Assembly (NCBI RefSeq): GCF_023898315.1
Contig: NC_064619.1
Span: forward strand, 482,959,376-483,023,375
DNA: 64,000 nt
Direction: 5' to 3'
From: Schistocerca nitens
Lineage: Eukaryota; Arthropoda; Insecta; Orthoptera; Acrididae
This document shows positions 35,402 to 46,090 of this stretch, one piece after another (position 1 is the first letter of the stretch; every line of letters begins with the position of its first letter). The notes beneath the pieces were generated by a model. It saw nothing but the letters and a program-made list of their open reading frames with translations, was not told the DNA's origin and did not search any database. The translations under genes were made by a program, and so were the position numbers.

Positions 35402-35607
35402 AAAAAAATGATTCCAATGGCTCTGAGCACTATGGGACTTAACTTCTGAGGTCATCAGTCCCGTAGAACTTAGAACTACTTAAACCTAGCTAACCTAAGG
35501 ACATCACACACATCCATTCTCGAGGCAGGATTCGAACCTGCGACCGTAGCGGTCGCGCGGTTCCAGATTGTAGCGCCTAGAAACGCTCGGCCACTCCGGG
35601 CGGCCAG
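35402..35607 (-). mobile_element. Common SINE, copy 6
   Basis: GAATTAGA is duplicated at 35394-35401 and 35608-35615; an extra A run follows the left copy. The target is the jockey-like RT relic, inside the codons for LVEEL-like sequence. Confidence 0.92.
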
Positions 35608-35950
35608 GAATTAGAGAAGATCCAAAGAACAGCAGCACCTTTCGTTACAGTTTCATTCAGCAAGCGCGGAAGTGTTGCGGAGATGCTCAGTCGACTTCAG
35701 TGGCAGACTCTGCGAGACAATCGTTCTGCATCACGGCCTGCTCTGCTATTAACATTCCGAGAGCGTTCGCTGTTAGAAGAGGCAACCAACATATTGTTCA
35801 ATTAAAGTGAGGCAGAGTCACGTAGGAGGCTAGCGACCACACTAGAAAATATCCGTAGATCTGTAGTTGAGCTGGCTACGTCGGCTAAGAAGTCATACAG
35901 CAGGTGAAGAATGACATTATTGGTCACAAAATATGCATAATGCGTTTCGG

Positions 35951-36157
35951 TGTGCCGTCCGCGGTGGTCTAGCGGTTCTAGGCGCGCAGTCCGGAACCGC
36001 GCGACTGCTACGGTCGCAGGTTCGAATCCTGCCTCGGGCATGGATGTGTGTGATGTCCTTAGGTTAGTTAGGTTTAAGTAGTTCCAAGTTCTAGGGACTG
36101 ATGACCACAGATGTTAAGTCCCATAGTGCTCAGAACCATTTGATTTTTTTTTTTTTT
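35951..36157 (+). mobile_element. Common SINE, copy 7
   Basis: The perfect duplication TGCGTTTCGG (35941-35950 and 36158-36167) flanks it. The tail ends in a T run of about 14. Confidence 0.94.
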
Positions 36158-36386
36158 TGCGTTTCGGCGTTATTTGCATCTTCAGAAATCCATGTGCAAA
36201 AGTAGCACAAGGGCAAGAGCGTTACCAGTAGTGCAAGTAGCGTTAAACGGAAGACCACTTCCTGCACTGTATATCTCCCGAAAAGACCATCAAGGCAAAA
36301 TTAGAGACATTCGAGACCACTCGGAGGCTTGCCAGCAATCGTTCTTTCCGCACACCGCAGGCGACTGGAACAGAAGTGACACTGTT

Positions 36387-36627
36387 TTGATAATTCTTCC
36401 GGGTTATATGGGCCGTGGTCCATGGAATTCTTCTATTCCTAACGTTTCGTCCAATACAACGTTGGACATCTTCAGAGGTATGGCTGGTCCTGCTGAGTCC
36501 TGTCCTGCCGGCGGCACTCAGCAGGACCAGCCATACCTCTGAAGATGTCCAACGTTGTATTGGACGAAACGTTAGGAATAGAAGAATTCCATGGACCACG
36601 GCCCATATAACCCGGAAGAATTATCAA
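36387..36627. repeat. Perfect palindrome, 112-bp arms, 17-bp loop
   Basis: Arms 36387-36498 and 36516-36627 are identical inverted copies by base-by-base reading. Each arm, on its own strand, carries CTGAAGA, a stem-loop, then GAAACGTT (see findings). It interrupts the jockey-like LINE 3' end. Perfect identity suggests very recent formation or an active copying mechanism. Confidence 0.95.
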
Positions 36628-36879
36628 TAACAGTACCATCCGGTCGTGAAAGCCTTCATTGTATGATTAGAAATGACACTGGTATACAGAGTCACACACC
36701 GTAAGGTGACTTGCAGAGTGTAAATGTAGACTTAGTTGTAGAATCTGTGTATTGTGCTTGTCAGCAATTTCAATGCATGGGATGTTAAACTGGGCAACTA
36801 CCAGAAATAGGAGTAGCAGACACAGTCTGGTAAGCTGATATTAACGATCAGGAGAGCCTTTCAACAAAGCATCCTACGG

Positions 36880-37470
36880 GCGAGTTTCGTCGATCCTGTG
36901 GAGACAAGTTCGTCGGCAGTGCAGCCTGCGTGTGGCATCGAGACAGCTGCGCCGTGTGGGGAGGGCGCACTGTGCTGGCGGCGCGTGCGCTTTGGCTGTG
37001 GCCGCTGCGGCGCCAGGCGCGTCCGCGTCCGCGACCGCGACTGCGACCGCGATGCTATCTGCCGCCGCGCCGGGCGCCGTGCCTTTGTCCTCACCGCCAC
37101 TCGTTACTCGCCGGCCAGCGCCGCCGACCAGCCGAGGGTCATCGCTCGTGGCCAACTGCCGTCGCTGCTGCCGCCGTCTGCCGATAACAATATTTTGGTA
37201 GGCCTCGCGCTGCCGGGCGGTCCCCAGCGCAGCGTCGAGGGCCATTACCTCCTGGGCGACTGCAAGCTTCGCCCATCCTCCCCCCCTCCCCCCCCACCCA
37301 TTCCGTTGTATTGTTCAATTTCTGAGCACCACTTAGTTGTCCTCGATTGTGCTTTTGTGGCCTGGGTTTATGCTGCAGACAGAGAATCAGTGAGACTAAT
37401 TACTAGCTCCCACATCAGGCAGTGCCACATACGTGCAGCAGGTAGCGAGCACACTGCAACAGGTGAGAGA
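36880..37470 (+). promoter_or_regulatory. CpG-rich block, possible promoter/first exon
   Basis: A dense GC stretch (36890-37270) opens long frames on both strands, most simply explained by composition. A splice-donor-like AG/GTGAGA lies at 37461-37468. No TATA box, recognised domain or acceptor was found. Function is unproven. Confidence 0.25.
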
Positions 37471-37822
37471 CATGCCTTCCTTCGCCACGTCACGTCACGT
37501 CACGTCGCTTCGCATGGTACATCCCAGAACCAACGAGATATATGGGCCTTGTGACATACATCACAGCATGTGACACTATAGATCTTCCGAGATGCAACGA
37601 GCTACAGCGGTAGCGAGATACCATCTGATACGCATTTATATATTCTCACGCTCTCGACAGCATGTGACAAGGTTAAGAACTTTATTGGGTACCTTCTCAT
37701 TGACATAACGATTGCCCACTGACCCTAAGTTCTATTTTAGAAGGTAGGTTAAGGAAAGGCAAACCTACGTTTCTAGCAGTTGTAGACTTAGAGAAAGCTT
37801 TAGAAAATATTAACTAGAAAGC

Positions 37823-38024
37823 GCCGGCAGGTGTGGCCAAACGGTACTAGGCGCTTCAATCTGAAACCGCGCGACCGCTACGGTCGCAGGTTCGAATGCT
37901 GCCTAGGGCATGGATGTGTGTGATGTCCTTAGGTTAGTTAGGTTTAAGTAGCTCTAAGTTCTAGGGGACTGATGACCTCAGATGTTAAGTTGCATAGCGC
38001 TCAGAGCCATTTGTACCATTTTTG
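37823..38024 (+). mobile_element. Common SINE, copy 8 (in RTE copy 3)
   Basis: ACTAGAAAGC is duplicated at 37813-37822 and 38025-38034. Confidence 0.94.
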
Positions 38025-38130
38025 ACTAGAAAGCTCTCTTTCAAATTCTGAAGGTGGCGAGGATAAAATACAATTTGTATAGAAACCAGATGCCAGTTAT
38101 AAGAGTCGAGGGGTACGAAAGAGAAGAAGT

Positions 38131-38322
38131 TCAAATGACTCTGAGCACCGTGGGACTTAACTTCTGAGGTCATCAGTGCCCTAGAACTTAGAACTACTTA
38201 AACCTAACTAACCTAAGGACATCATACGCACCCATTCCCGAGGCAGGATTCGAACCTGCGACCGTAGCGGTCGCGCGGCTCCAGACTGTAGCGCCTAGAA
38301 CCGCTCGGCCACTCCGGCCGGC
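38131..38322 (-). mobile_element. Common SINE, copy 9 (in RTE copy 3)
   Basis: AAGAGAAGAAGT is duplicated at 38119-38130 and 38323-38334. It is in opposite orientation to copy 8, only about 100 bases away. Confidence 0.94.
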
Positions 38323-38459
38323 AAGAGAAGAAGTGATTCAGAAGGGAGTGAGGCAGGGTTGTAGCCTACCCCGATGTTATTAAATCTGAATTTGAGCTAG
38401 CAGTAAAGGAAACAAAAGAAGAATTTGGAATAGGAATTAAAATCCATAAAGCAGAATTA

Positions 38460-38588
38460 AACTAACTTACGCTAAGGACAACACACACACCCATGCCCGT
38501 GTGGGATGGGGGGGGGGGGGGGTAAGCAGCACGGACCCCTGACAAGACGCCTTAGATCGCGCACGGCTACCCCACGCGGCACTAAGAG
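38460..38588 (-). mobile_element. Truncated SINE with another tRNA head (in RTE copy 3)
   Basis: On the minus strand GGGTAGCCGTGCGCGATCTA and GGCGTCTTGTCAGGGGTCC form a head, then CATGGGTGTGTGTGTTGTCC. The 3' tail is missing after GTAAGTTAG. A G/C homopolymer (38507-38521) replaces part of the T-arm. No duplication is seen. Confidence 0.6.
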
Positions 38589-38990
38589 GTTTGCCGACGA
38601 CACTGTAATTCTGTCAGAGACAGCAAAGGAGCTGGAAGAGCACCTGAACGAAACGGACATGGTCTTGAAAGGAGGATATAAGATGAACATCAACAAAAGC
38701 AAAACGAGGATAGTGGAATGCAGTGAATTACATTAGATGATGTTGAGGGAATTAGGAAATGAGACTTTTAAAGTAGTAGATGAGTTTTGCTATTTGGGAA
38801 GCAAAATAACTGATGATGGTCGAAATAGAGAGGATATAAAATGTAGACTGGCTATGGTAAGGAAAGCGTTTCTGAAGAGTAATTTGTTAACATCGAGTAT
38901 AGATTTGAGTGTCATGAAGTCTTTCCTGAAAGTATTTGTATTGAGTGTTGCCATGTATGAAAGTGAAACAAGGATGATAAATAGTTTAGA

Positions 38991-39190
38991 GCCGGCCGCG
39001 GTGGTCGAGCGGCTCTAGGCGCTTCGGTCCGCAACCGCGCTACTGCTACGGTCGCAGGTTCGAATCCTGCCTCGGGCATGGATGTGTATGATGTCCTTAT
39101 GTTAGTTAGGTTTAAGTAGTTCTAAGTTCTAGGGGACTGATGACCTCAGAAGTTAAGTCCCATGGTGCTCAGAGCCATTTGAACCATTTG
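38991..39190 (+). mobile_element. Common SINE, copy 10 (in RTE copy 3)
   Basis: AATAGTTTAGA is duplicated at 38980-38990 and 39191-39201. Confidence 0.94.
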
Positions 39191-39810
39191 AATAGTTTAG
39201 ACAAGAAGAGAATAAAAGTTTTCGAAATGTGGTGTTACAGAAGAATGCTGAAGTTATATGGGTACATCACGTATCTAATGAGGAGGTACTGAATAGAACT
39301 GGGGAGCAGAGGAATTTGTGGCACAACTTGAATAGAAGAAGAGATCTGTTGGTAGCACACGTTCTGAGGCATAAAGGGATCACCAATTTGGTATTGGAGG
39401 GAAGCGTGGAGGATAAAAATCGTAGACGAAGAGATGAATACGCTACACAGATTGAGAGGGATGTAGGTTGCAGTAGTTACTCGGAGATGAAGAGTCTTGC
39501 ACAGGATAGAGTAGCATGTAGAGCTGCATCAAAGCAGTCTCTGGACTGAAGACTACAGCAAAACAGCAACAACAACAATGATTTCCCGCCTGGTCCCGGA
39601 TGTAGCTAATCGTTCTCGGTGTATGTCGAGCAAGGGAACTAGTTGAAGTAACAAGTTCTTTGCGGGGCCTGTATTTACCCCTTGCCTAGGTGGATCCTGT
39701 GGTCTCCGCAGCGGGATGAAGCTGCTTTAAAAGCAACAGGAAGCCACTGTCATATTCAGTCTAGACGCTTGCAACCTATGTGCCAACTGCTCCATTCACG
39801 ACTTACATTC

Positions 39811-40907
39811 ACATCAGTAAAATCATGCGACAGGGAAATACACGTATACAAATGGCGGTTGTATCGCATACAAAAAGTACAAAATGGTAGTGTGGTGGAG
39901 GAGCTGTCATTTGTACTCAGCTGATTCACTTGCATACTCGTAGGTTTACGACGTGTTTATGACCGCTCGTCAGGAATTAATAGACGCTGAACGCGGATTG
40001 GTGGCTGCAGCTAGACTCATGGGGCATTCTATTTTAGAAATCCTTTCAGGTATTGCCTCTCACCACGGACAACGCAGTGACCAATGGCCTTCTCTTAACG
40101 ACCGAGAGCAGCAATTGTGAAGAATTAACAGTGCCAACAGACAAGCAACACTGCATGAAATAACCGCAGAAATCAACGTGGGACGCACGAAATTCGTAAC
40201 CGTTATGACAATACGGCGAAATTTGCCATTAATGGGCTATGGCAGCAGGCGACTGACGCGAGTGCCTTAACAGAACGACATCGCGCGCAGTTTCTCTCCT
40301 GTGCTCGTCACTACGTTGGACACTGTAAAACCCTCACCTGGTCAAATGAGTCACAATTTCGATTGGTAAGAGCCACTGCTAGGATTCAAGTGTGGCTCAG
40401 ACATTACGAAGCCATGCAGCCAAGTTGTGAACAAGGCACTGTGCGGCTCCACAGTGGTGTGGACAGTGTTTACATGGAATGAATTAGGTCCAACAGAACC
40501 GATCATCATCAGGAAATGGTTATGTTCGGCGCTGGGGAACCATTTGAAGCCATTCATAGAACTATGTTCCCAGTCTATGATGTTATAATACCGGGCCACA
40601 GTTATTCGCGATTGCTTTGGATAACATTCTCGACAATGAGAACGAATGATTTGGCCACCCAGATCGTCCGACACGAATCCCATCGAAATTTATGGGACAT
40701 AACTGATAGGCCAGTGCGAGCACGGCATCGTACTCTGGCAACACTTTCGCAGTTATGGACGGCTACAGAGGAAGGCGGCATTGCTCACTATCTCTGTACG
40801 GACTTGCAAAGACTTGTCGAGTTAACGCCAAGTCCAGCTGCTGCACTGCGTACGGAAAAAGGTGGCCCGACACGATATGAGGAGGTATCTCTTGACTTTT
40901 GTCAGTG
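39811..40907 (+). mobile_element. Tc1-like element, family B copy 3
   Basis: The left part (ATACACGTATACAAATGGCGG, GAGCTGTCATTTGTACTCAG) is the reverse complement of the right part of copy 2. The right end is GACTTTTGTCAGTG, followed by TA (40908-40909). The helix-turn-helix coding start (39958-40130) and the later region to 40860 are readable but shifted and stopped. It is somewhat shorter than usual, and no intact transposase remains. Confidence 0.75.
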
Positions 40908-40910
40908 TAT

Positions 40911-41874
40911 GCTCCGAGACTGGACTTTCTCGCAGTTCATTCTTTGTGCGGCAGCTGCCAGCCAACCAGGAGTTTGTGTCGTGTGCCAAACGCTCACTTT
41001 CTACATTATGTGTAACTAATGTAACAAAAATATGTATTTGCTGTCTCGCCTTGATACAGAACACTTTTTGTTTATATACATTCTCAAACTAGTTCAGCAA
41101 AATATCGCCTTTTGTCAGTGAGTTTCTTTGTTCTACAAAGTTAGCATCGTTACGAAATTATTAAGAAAACATGTTAGAACATGTATTCTTTTTGTTTCCA
41201 TACACACAACATACAGTTCCCTTAAGTTTTAAAGTTTCTATGTTTGTTCCCGTTTCTCAGCCTGCAGCATGTCATCTGTAAGGTATGAGAGGCTGTTATT
41301 AATAAATATAGAAATGTGAACTTACAAACTTCAGTGATTGTGGTACAGTTTTGGTGGGCACTAGATTGTAACGTGATCCATCATGTACTCATGGCAGTTA
41401 GTCGGATTTTAGTGGCCCTAAAACACAGAAAAGCATAAGTTATTCACCTCGGCAGTAATTCAGTAGCTAAGCCATCTTGCGGTGACATGTGGCGAGACGT
41501 ATCGCGTATCTTGAGAAAACTTCCAAAATTGTAGCACGAATACCGACTTCTGTTCCTCACGTAGGTCTCCTTGCGGAACGAGGGAGTGAGTTTATCCAAT
41601 GGCTACACTGGATACACTGAAGCCTTTTGCATGATCCGACAGTATTAATAATAAACCCAGGGTCTTTTGATATGGTGCAGTTATTTTTTGTAGAAGTACT
41701 GTCTGATAAAAGTGGCACAAATGCTTAGAAAGATCTTAATAAGATACCAAAGTCATGCAAAGACTGTCAACTTGCTTTATATATTCAGTAATTTCAAATT
41801 GTGAACTTCGAAAAAGGATAAGAAATATAGTGTTTTATGACTACAGTAGCAATTAGTCACAGTTGTAGCGATAT
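40911..41874. other. No gene recognised
   Basis: AT-rich sequence without convincing open frames or repeat edges. Confidence 0.45.
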
Positions 41875-42350
41875 GAAATCGAATGATCACATAAACTGAG
41901 TCGTAGATACAGCAGGTGACAGAATTACCTACATTGGTACGTTGTTAGGAAAATGCAATTCGTCTCCAAGGAACACTGCTTACAAAACACCCGCGCGTTC
42001 CATTCTAGATTATTGCACATCAATTAAGAGTAACAGGGGATACTGAACGGATGGTCACAGCTTTTCTTGAGCCATAGAAGAGCGTCAGGGATATACTGAA
42101 GAAACTTAACAGAACAAACATTGAGAGACAAATCTGAGAATATACTACAACCTCGTATGCTTCACTCTGGTAGTTATTACGAAGACAAGATTAGACTCAC
42201 TACAGCTCGCAAGAGGCATTTAAGCAATCATTATTCCAGCCTCTGTACTTGAATGAAACGGAAAGAGGTCCTTATAATGGTGCAATGAGAGGTACCTTCT
42301 GCCATGCACTTCACAGTGGTTTGCAGAGTATATATGTAGATATGTATCTG
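41875..42350 (+). mobile_element. LINE 3' end, jockey-like, 5'-truncated
   Basis: The pattern CACTTCACAGTGGTTTGCAGAGTAT followed by repeated TGTAGAT-like units is the 3' end type of a jockey-like LINE (compare 36715). Upstream codons still show AYKTPARSILDYC (RT C-terminal region). It is heavily decayed. Confidence 0.7.
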
Positions 42351-42389
42351 TGTGTGTTAGTCTCTAAATGGTATACATATAGAAACGTA

Positions 42390-42403
42390 CGTACGCGCGC
42401 GCG

Positions 42404-42486
<83 letters not shown>
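42390..42486. repeat. Compound microsatellite (CG)n-(TG)n-(GA)n
   Basis: CGCGCGCGC (about 42394-42404) leads into about 26 TG units (42406-42457) and about 15 GA units to 42486. Confidence 0.97.
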
Positions 42487-42494
<8 letters not shown>

Positions 42495-42969
42495 TATCAG
42501 TTACAGACTCTTGACCATTCTTAAAGTGCTTGTAAAGTCCATTTGATCATAGACTCATTACACCCTTTAGAACTAGATATATGCCTCTGTATTATGAAAA
42601 AAGTTGAGCGCTATATAATGTGTGATCTATAATCAGTCGTACTAGTTTTTTTCCCTGTAACCAATTAACGGAGAGACAAGTCCGGCTAAAATTTTAGATT
42701 GAAGAAATAACTCACTTACATTACACACAGTTACTAACTTGCCACACTGAGAAGGCGAACAGAAAGTTGTGGTCTTTTATTAACTATTACTATTATAATG
42801 TTTAGACAGGCTAGTACTCTATGTGTTTGAAATATTTAGTAAACATTTAGTTGACTAACTCCGATCATCTTGGATCTCATTTGCGAAAGTACACTTCTGA
42901 GAATACATTTCTATTTATTCAGATAGCTTTAAACATGGCTGTTTCTCAACAATCGCATACAATTTTCAA

Positions 42970-43395
42970 ACATAGAAATTATATAGCCAACCGGTTGCGT
43001 AGAACTGTTTGGTAAAATTGACCTAGGTTTCGACACCTACTAAGGGTGCCTTCATCAGAATCAGATCTTGAGAAATTTTAAAATTATATTGCCAGAAAGT
43101 AATGGTCAGAATTTAGAGCAGCTGTGCTCAAGTCAAAAATAAAATAAAATAAAATACGTTCCAGCCTTGTCACGTATGTGAGGTACGTGAGAAGTTGGAA
43201 TGTATTCTATTTTACTTTTGACTTGAGCCTAGCTGTTCTAAATCCTGAGCATTGCTTTCTAGCAAATGTAATTTTACGATTTATCACAATTTCATTCTGA
43301 TGAAGACACACTTAGTTGGTGTCGAAACCTAGCTCAATTTTACCAAACAGTTATACGCAACCCGTTGGCTGTACAATTCCTATGTTTGATTATTC
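42970..43395. repeat. Imperfect palindrome with ~200-bp arms
   Basis: The left arm (GCCAACCGGTTGCG, CTGTTTGGTAAAATTGACC) is mirrored by the right arm (GCTCAATTTTACCAAACAG, CGCAACCCGTTGGC). The loop lies around 43170-43195 (ACGTATGTGAGGTACGTGAG). Arms differ by scattered substitutions, so it is older than the one at 36387. Each arm holds a CTGATGA...GAAACC motif. Confidence 0.9.
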
Positions 43396-43509
43396 GAATA
43401 TGATGGTTTTATTGCGTTTGTTGTCCAAGTGCAGTATTTGCGTGTTGTACTGATAAAGATCTAAAAGTTTTACGGAAGCTGAAGATGGGTGAAAGTCTGA
43501 AACTAGTCC

Positions 43510-44122
43510 TGCATAAAACAAAGCTATACAAAAAGTGAATGCTTACTGTGTTTCTCCAAGCAGTTCGATCGGCAGCCAAGGAGCTCAGAGACCATTAACA
43601 TAGATGACATAATAAAAAAACTTCGTGGTTGTATGTTCAAGTTAAAATTCGCCTCTAGTTTTTCTTCATTTATGTAACAGGTATAGTCGTTTTTTAATCG
43701 GATCAATCTTTTTGAGACACCCTGTAGCATTTGAAGAGGGTCTTGTAGCTTTGTCTGCTGGGAAAGGATGGAAGATTAGAACCTTCAACATCGCATCGTG
43801 TCAGCAATCGTTGGTTAATATATTAAAAAACTAAAAACCCGCCGCGATTGCGGAAAAAGCACTTAGTGTTAAATGTTAACCCAAGTAATATCGAGTTACT
43901 TCATGCCGAGGTTAAGGGCTTGAAACTGGATGTTTTGGAAGAAATGCAGATCTTTAAGCATCTGCAACATGCTAAAGACAATATCCTCAACTCCTACAAC
44001 AAAATAGAAAAATTTTTAAAGGTTTCGCGCGGTTGGACAAGCTGTTCATCTTCTTTCTTTTTATCCTCATTTTCCTTTTACGATCAAGTTGATTTTAGCC
44101 TGTTGAACACCTCACGTATTAT
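43510..44122. other. No gene recognised
   Basis: A 106-codon frame at 43848-44168 lacks recognisable motifs. Confidence 0.35.
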
Positions 44123-44134
44123 CCCTATATCTTT

Positions 44135-44185
44135 GGGACCGACGACCGTAGCAGTCTGGTCCCTTTAATCCCACAAACAAACCAA
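44135..44185 (+). mobile_element. 51-bp retroelement tail insertion
   Basis: GGGACCGACGACCGTAGCAG through ACAAACAAACCAA is bounded by CCCTATATCTTT at 44123-44134 and 44186-44197. It is probably the extreme 3' end of a SINE or LINE after severe 5' truncation. Confidence 0.75.
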
Positions 44186-44197
44186 CCCTATATCTTT

Positions 44198-44870
44198 ATT
44201 AGCACGACGTCTTTAGATTACGTCCCCTCAGCTGCCCCCACCCCTCCCCCCCCCCCCCCCCAAGGCTAACTACTGGCTTTAGGAACGGTTTTTAAGAGTT
44301 CCTCCTGTTGTCATAGGTAGCTTCATATATAAGTTTCTTTACCAGCATAAGCAACCGTGTGCGGTTATTTTTAGGTTTAATCTCCTATTTAGCTCGTCTC
44401 TTGTTCTATCCATTTCATTTTTTGATATACGTTGATCCACGGTTGGGAATACATGGGCTATTTAGCCCCGACCCATGTATAAACTTTCTCGTATTCGTAT
44501 GCGCATTCAAGTAACTTCCCTTGTCTTGCGCTTGTGCATAGATAGCGGGTCAGGCTTGTAAGTGAGCGACCGTTTGTAGCTGCAGTTTATGGCGGGTCAT
44601 GGCCCATCGAACATAGGGCGGTGTGAGGTGGAGCGTACACCATTAAGTTAAGTAGTGGTTTTGACTTTGTACATATGTACTGTTTGTGTTTTCCTTTTCT
44701 TTTTCGTTTATAAATGTATAGCTTCGGTGTTCTTTTAATCATTGACAAAGTTCTTCTTAGGCACTTGTGAGTTTTATTGTTGTTCTGAAGAAGGTGTAGT
44801 TATCTACGCCGAAACCTGGGTTAACTAGGTGCTTTTTTCGCAATCGAGGCGGATTTTTAGTTTTTTAATA
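44198..44870. other. No gene recognised; C run at about 44247-44262
   Basis: AT-rich sequence with one hammerhead-like motif at 44785-44822, described separately. Confidence 0.4.
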
Positions 44871-44871
44871 T

Positions 44872-45053
44872 GGAAGATTAGAGTTAAACGTCCTATTGGC
44901 ATCGAGGTCATTAGAGGCTAGCATACGTTCAGAATGTTTGAAGGACGGGCAAGGAAATCAGCCGTGTCCTTTCAAAGGAACCACTCCAACATTTGCCTGA
45001 AGCGGTTTAGCGAAATCACAGTAAACAAAAATCTGCTTGCACAGACGCGGGTC
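44872..45053 (-). mobile_element. Third-family SINE fragment
   Basis: GAGGTCATTAGAGGC, GGAAATCAGCCGTG and TTTGCCTGAAGCGGTTTAG align with 34220-34350. It is truncated on the right by the solo LTR. Confidence 0.75.
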
Positions 45054-45058
45054 CATTG

Positions 45059-45535
45059 TGTGGTGTCACCGCCAGACACCACACTTGCTAGGTGGTAGCC
45101 TTTAAATCGGCCGCGGTCCGTTAGTATACGTCGGACCCGCGTGTCGCCACTATCAGTGATTGCAGACCGAGCGCCGCCACACGGCAGGTCTAGAGAGACT
45201 TCCTAGCATTCGACCCAGTTGTACAACCGACTTTGCTAGCGATGGTTCACTGTCTACATACGCTCTCATTTGCCGAGACGATAGTTTAGCATAGCCTTCA
45301 GCTACGTCATTTGCTACGACCTAGCAAGGCGCCATTATCAGTTACTATTGATATTGATTCATGTACCGTCACCATTAATGGATTAAAGTTAAGTATTCCA
45401 CCAGCTACGTCCGTTTTTCTAAATTCTAATTTCCTTGTCCTGTTCCAGACCTCGCGCCAGCCTGCGTGAGCTAAAACGCGTGCCTTTCGGCCTCCTCCTA
45501 GTAACACGGTGTTGGCTCTCCTGCCAACCAAAACA
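45059..45535. mobile_element. Solo LTR (477 bp)
   Basis: It starts TGTGGTGTCACC and ends ACCAAAACA, i.e. TG...CA, with a perfect 5-bp duplication CATTG at 45054-45058 and 45536-45540. No internal retrotransposon genes adjoin, so it is the product of LTR-LTR recombination. The orientation and superfamily cannot be fixed from the LTR alone. Confidence 0.85.
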
Positions 45536-45639
45536 CATTGTTTGTCTGCTGGGTACACTGACTGCAGGTCTCAAGGGTACCTAGGGAATGAGAGCAGTAC
45601 ACGTTTGTCTACCAGTGTGGTAGCCATTTTTCTCTTAAA

Positions 45640-46090
45640 GGCATCACAGTGAGAGCGTGCAGAATCGGGACAGATAGCGCACTGACAGTCCCGTTCGGTG
45701 CCATCTGTTGTCCGACGACCGCGATGCATTACTCAGTGCAACTGCAGGCGGTCGGTGTGCACGTATTACGGTCACGTGGCGACGAACTCTGCAAGTTGCG
45801 GGCGGTGCGGTCTTTTTCGGCGGCGGGGCACGCAGAGACTCAGCGGCAGAGTGACGCGGCTTGGCAGACGCCGGAAGGGCGCCGGCAGCGGCAGAGGCAG
45901 AGGCAGCCAGGGCCGCGCATCCTGGCCAAGGACGAGCCAAGGACCTCTGCCTGCGGACGGCCCGTACACCGCTCCGGCGCGCGCCCGGCCCGCCCGTGTC
46001 AACACCTGGCCTTCCGCGCGCGCGCTGCTCTCGCAGACGGGTCGTCCGCTTGTGCACGTGCACCAGGATTTTACTGTACTCCACTTCTGG
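45640..46090. promoter_or_regulatory. CpG-rich block
   Basis: Overlapping frames on both strands (up to 160 codons) arise from GC-rich sequence with repeated GGCAGCGGCAGAGGCAG-like units. It could be a promoter island. No start-site element was identified. Confidence 0.25.

Larger units (their letters stand above)
34930..36745 (+). mobile_element. Jockey-like LINE relic carrying two SINEs and a palindrome
   Basis: Separated pieces form one LINE 3' half: an RT active-site remnant (ADDAVVY, about 34970), LEYCSSVWHP (about 35345), QRTAAPFVTVSFSKRGSV (35625-35690), and the 3' end with GCAGAGTGTAAATGTAGA at about 36715. SINEs at 35402-35607 and 35951-36157 and the palindrome 36387-36627 split it. 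Stops and indels abound. Confidence 0.75.
37730..39578 (+). mobile_element. RTE-type LINE, copy 3, with four nested SINE insertions
   Basis: Between the SINEs the pol sequence matches copy 2: RLRKGKPTFLAVVDLEKAL (37745), then QGCSL-region fragments near 38350, FADDTVILSETAKELEEHL (38588), CYLGSKITDDGRN (38790) and a C-terminal part (39190-39540). It ends CTGAAGACT then CAACAACAACAA (39578). It is inactive and older than all four SINE insertions. Confidence 0.85.

Noticed and set aside
36898..37554. 218-codon open frame
   Set aside because: Long frames are open on both strands in the same GC-rich block and contain low-complexity Arg/Pro/Ala text; no domain is visible.
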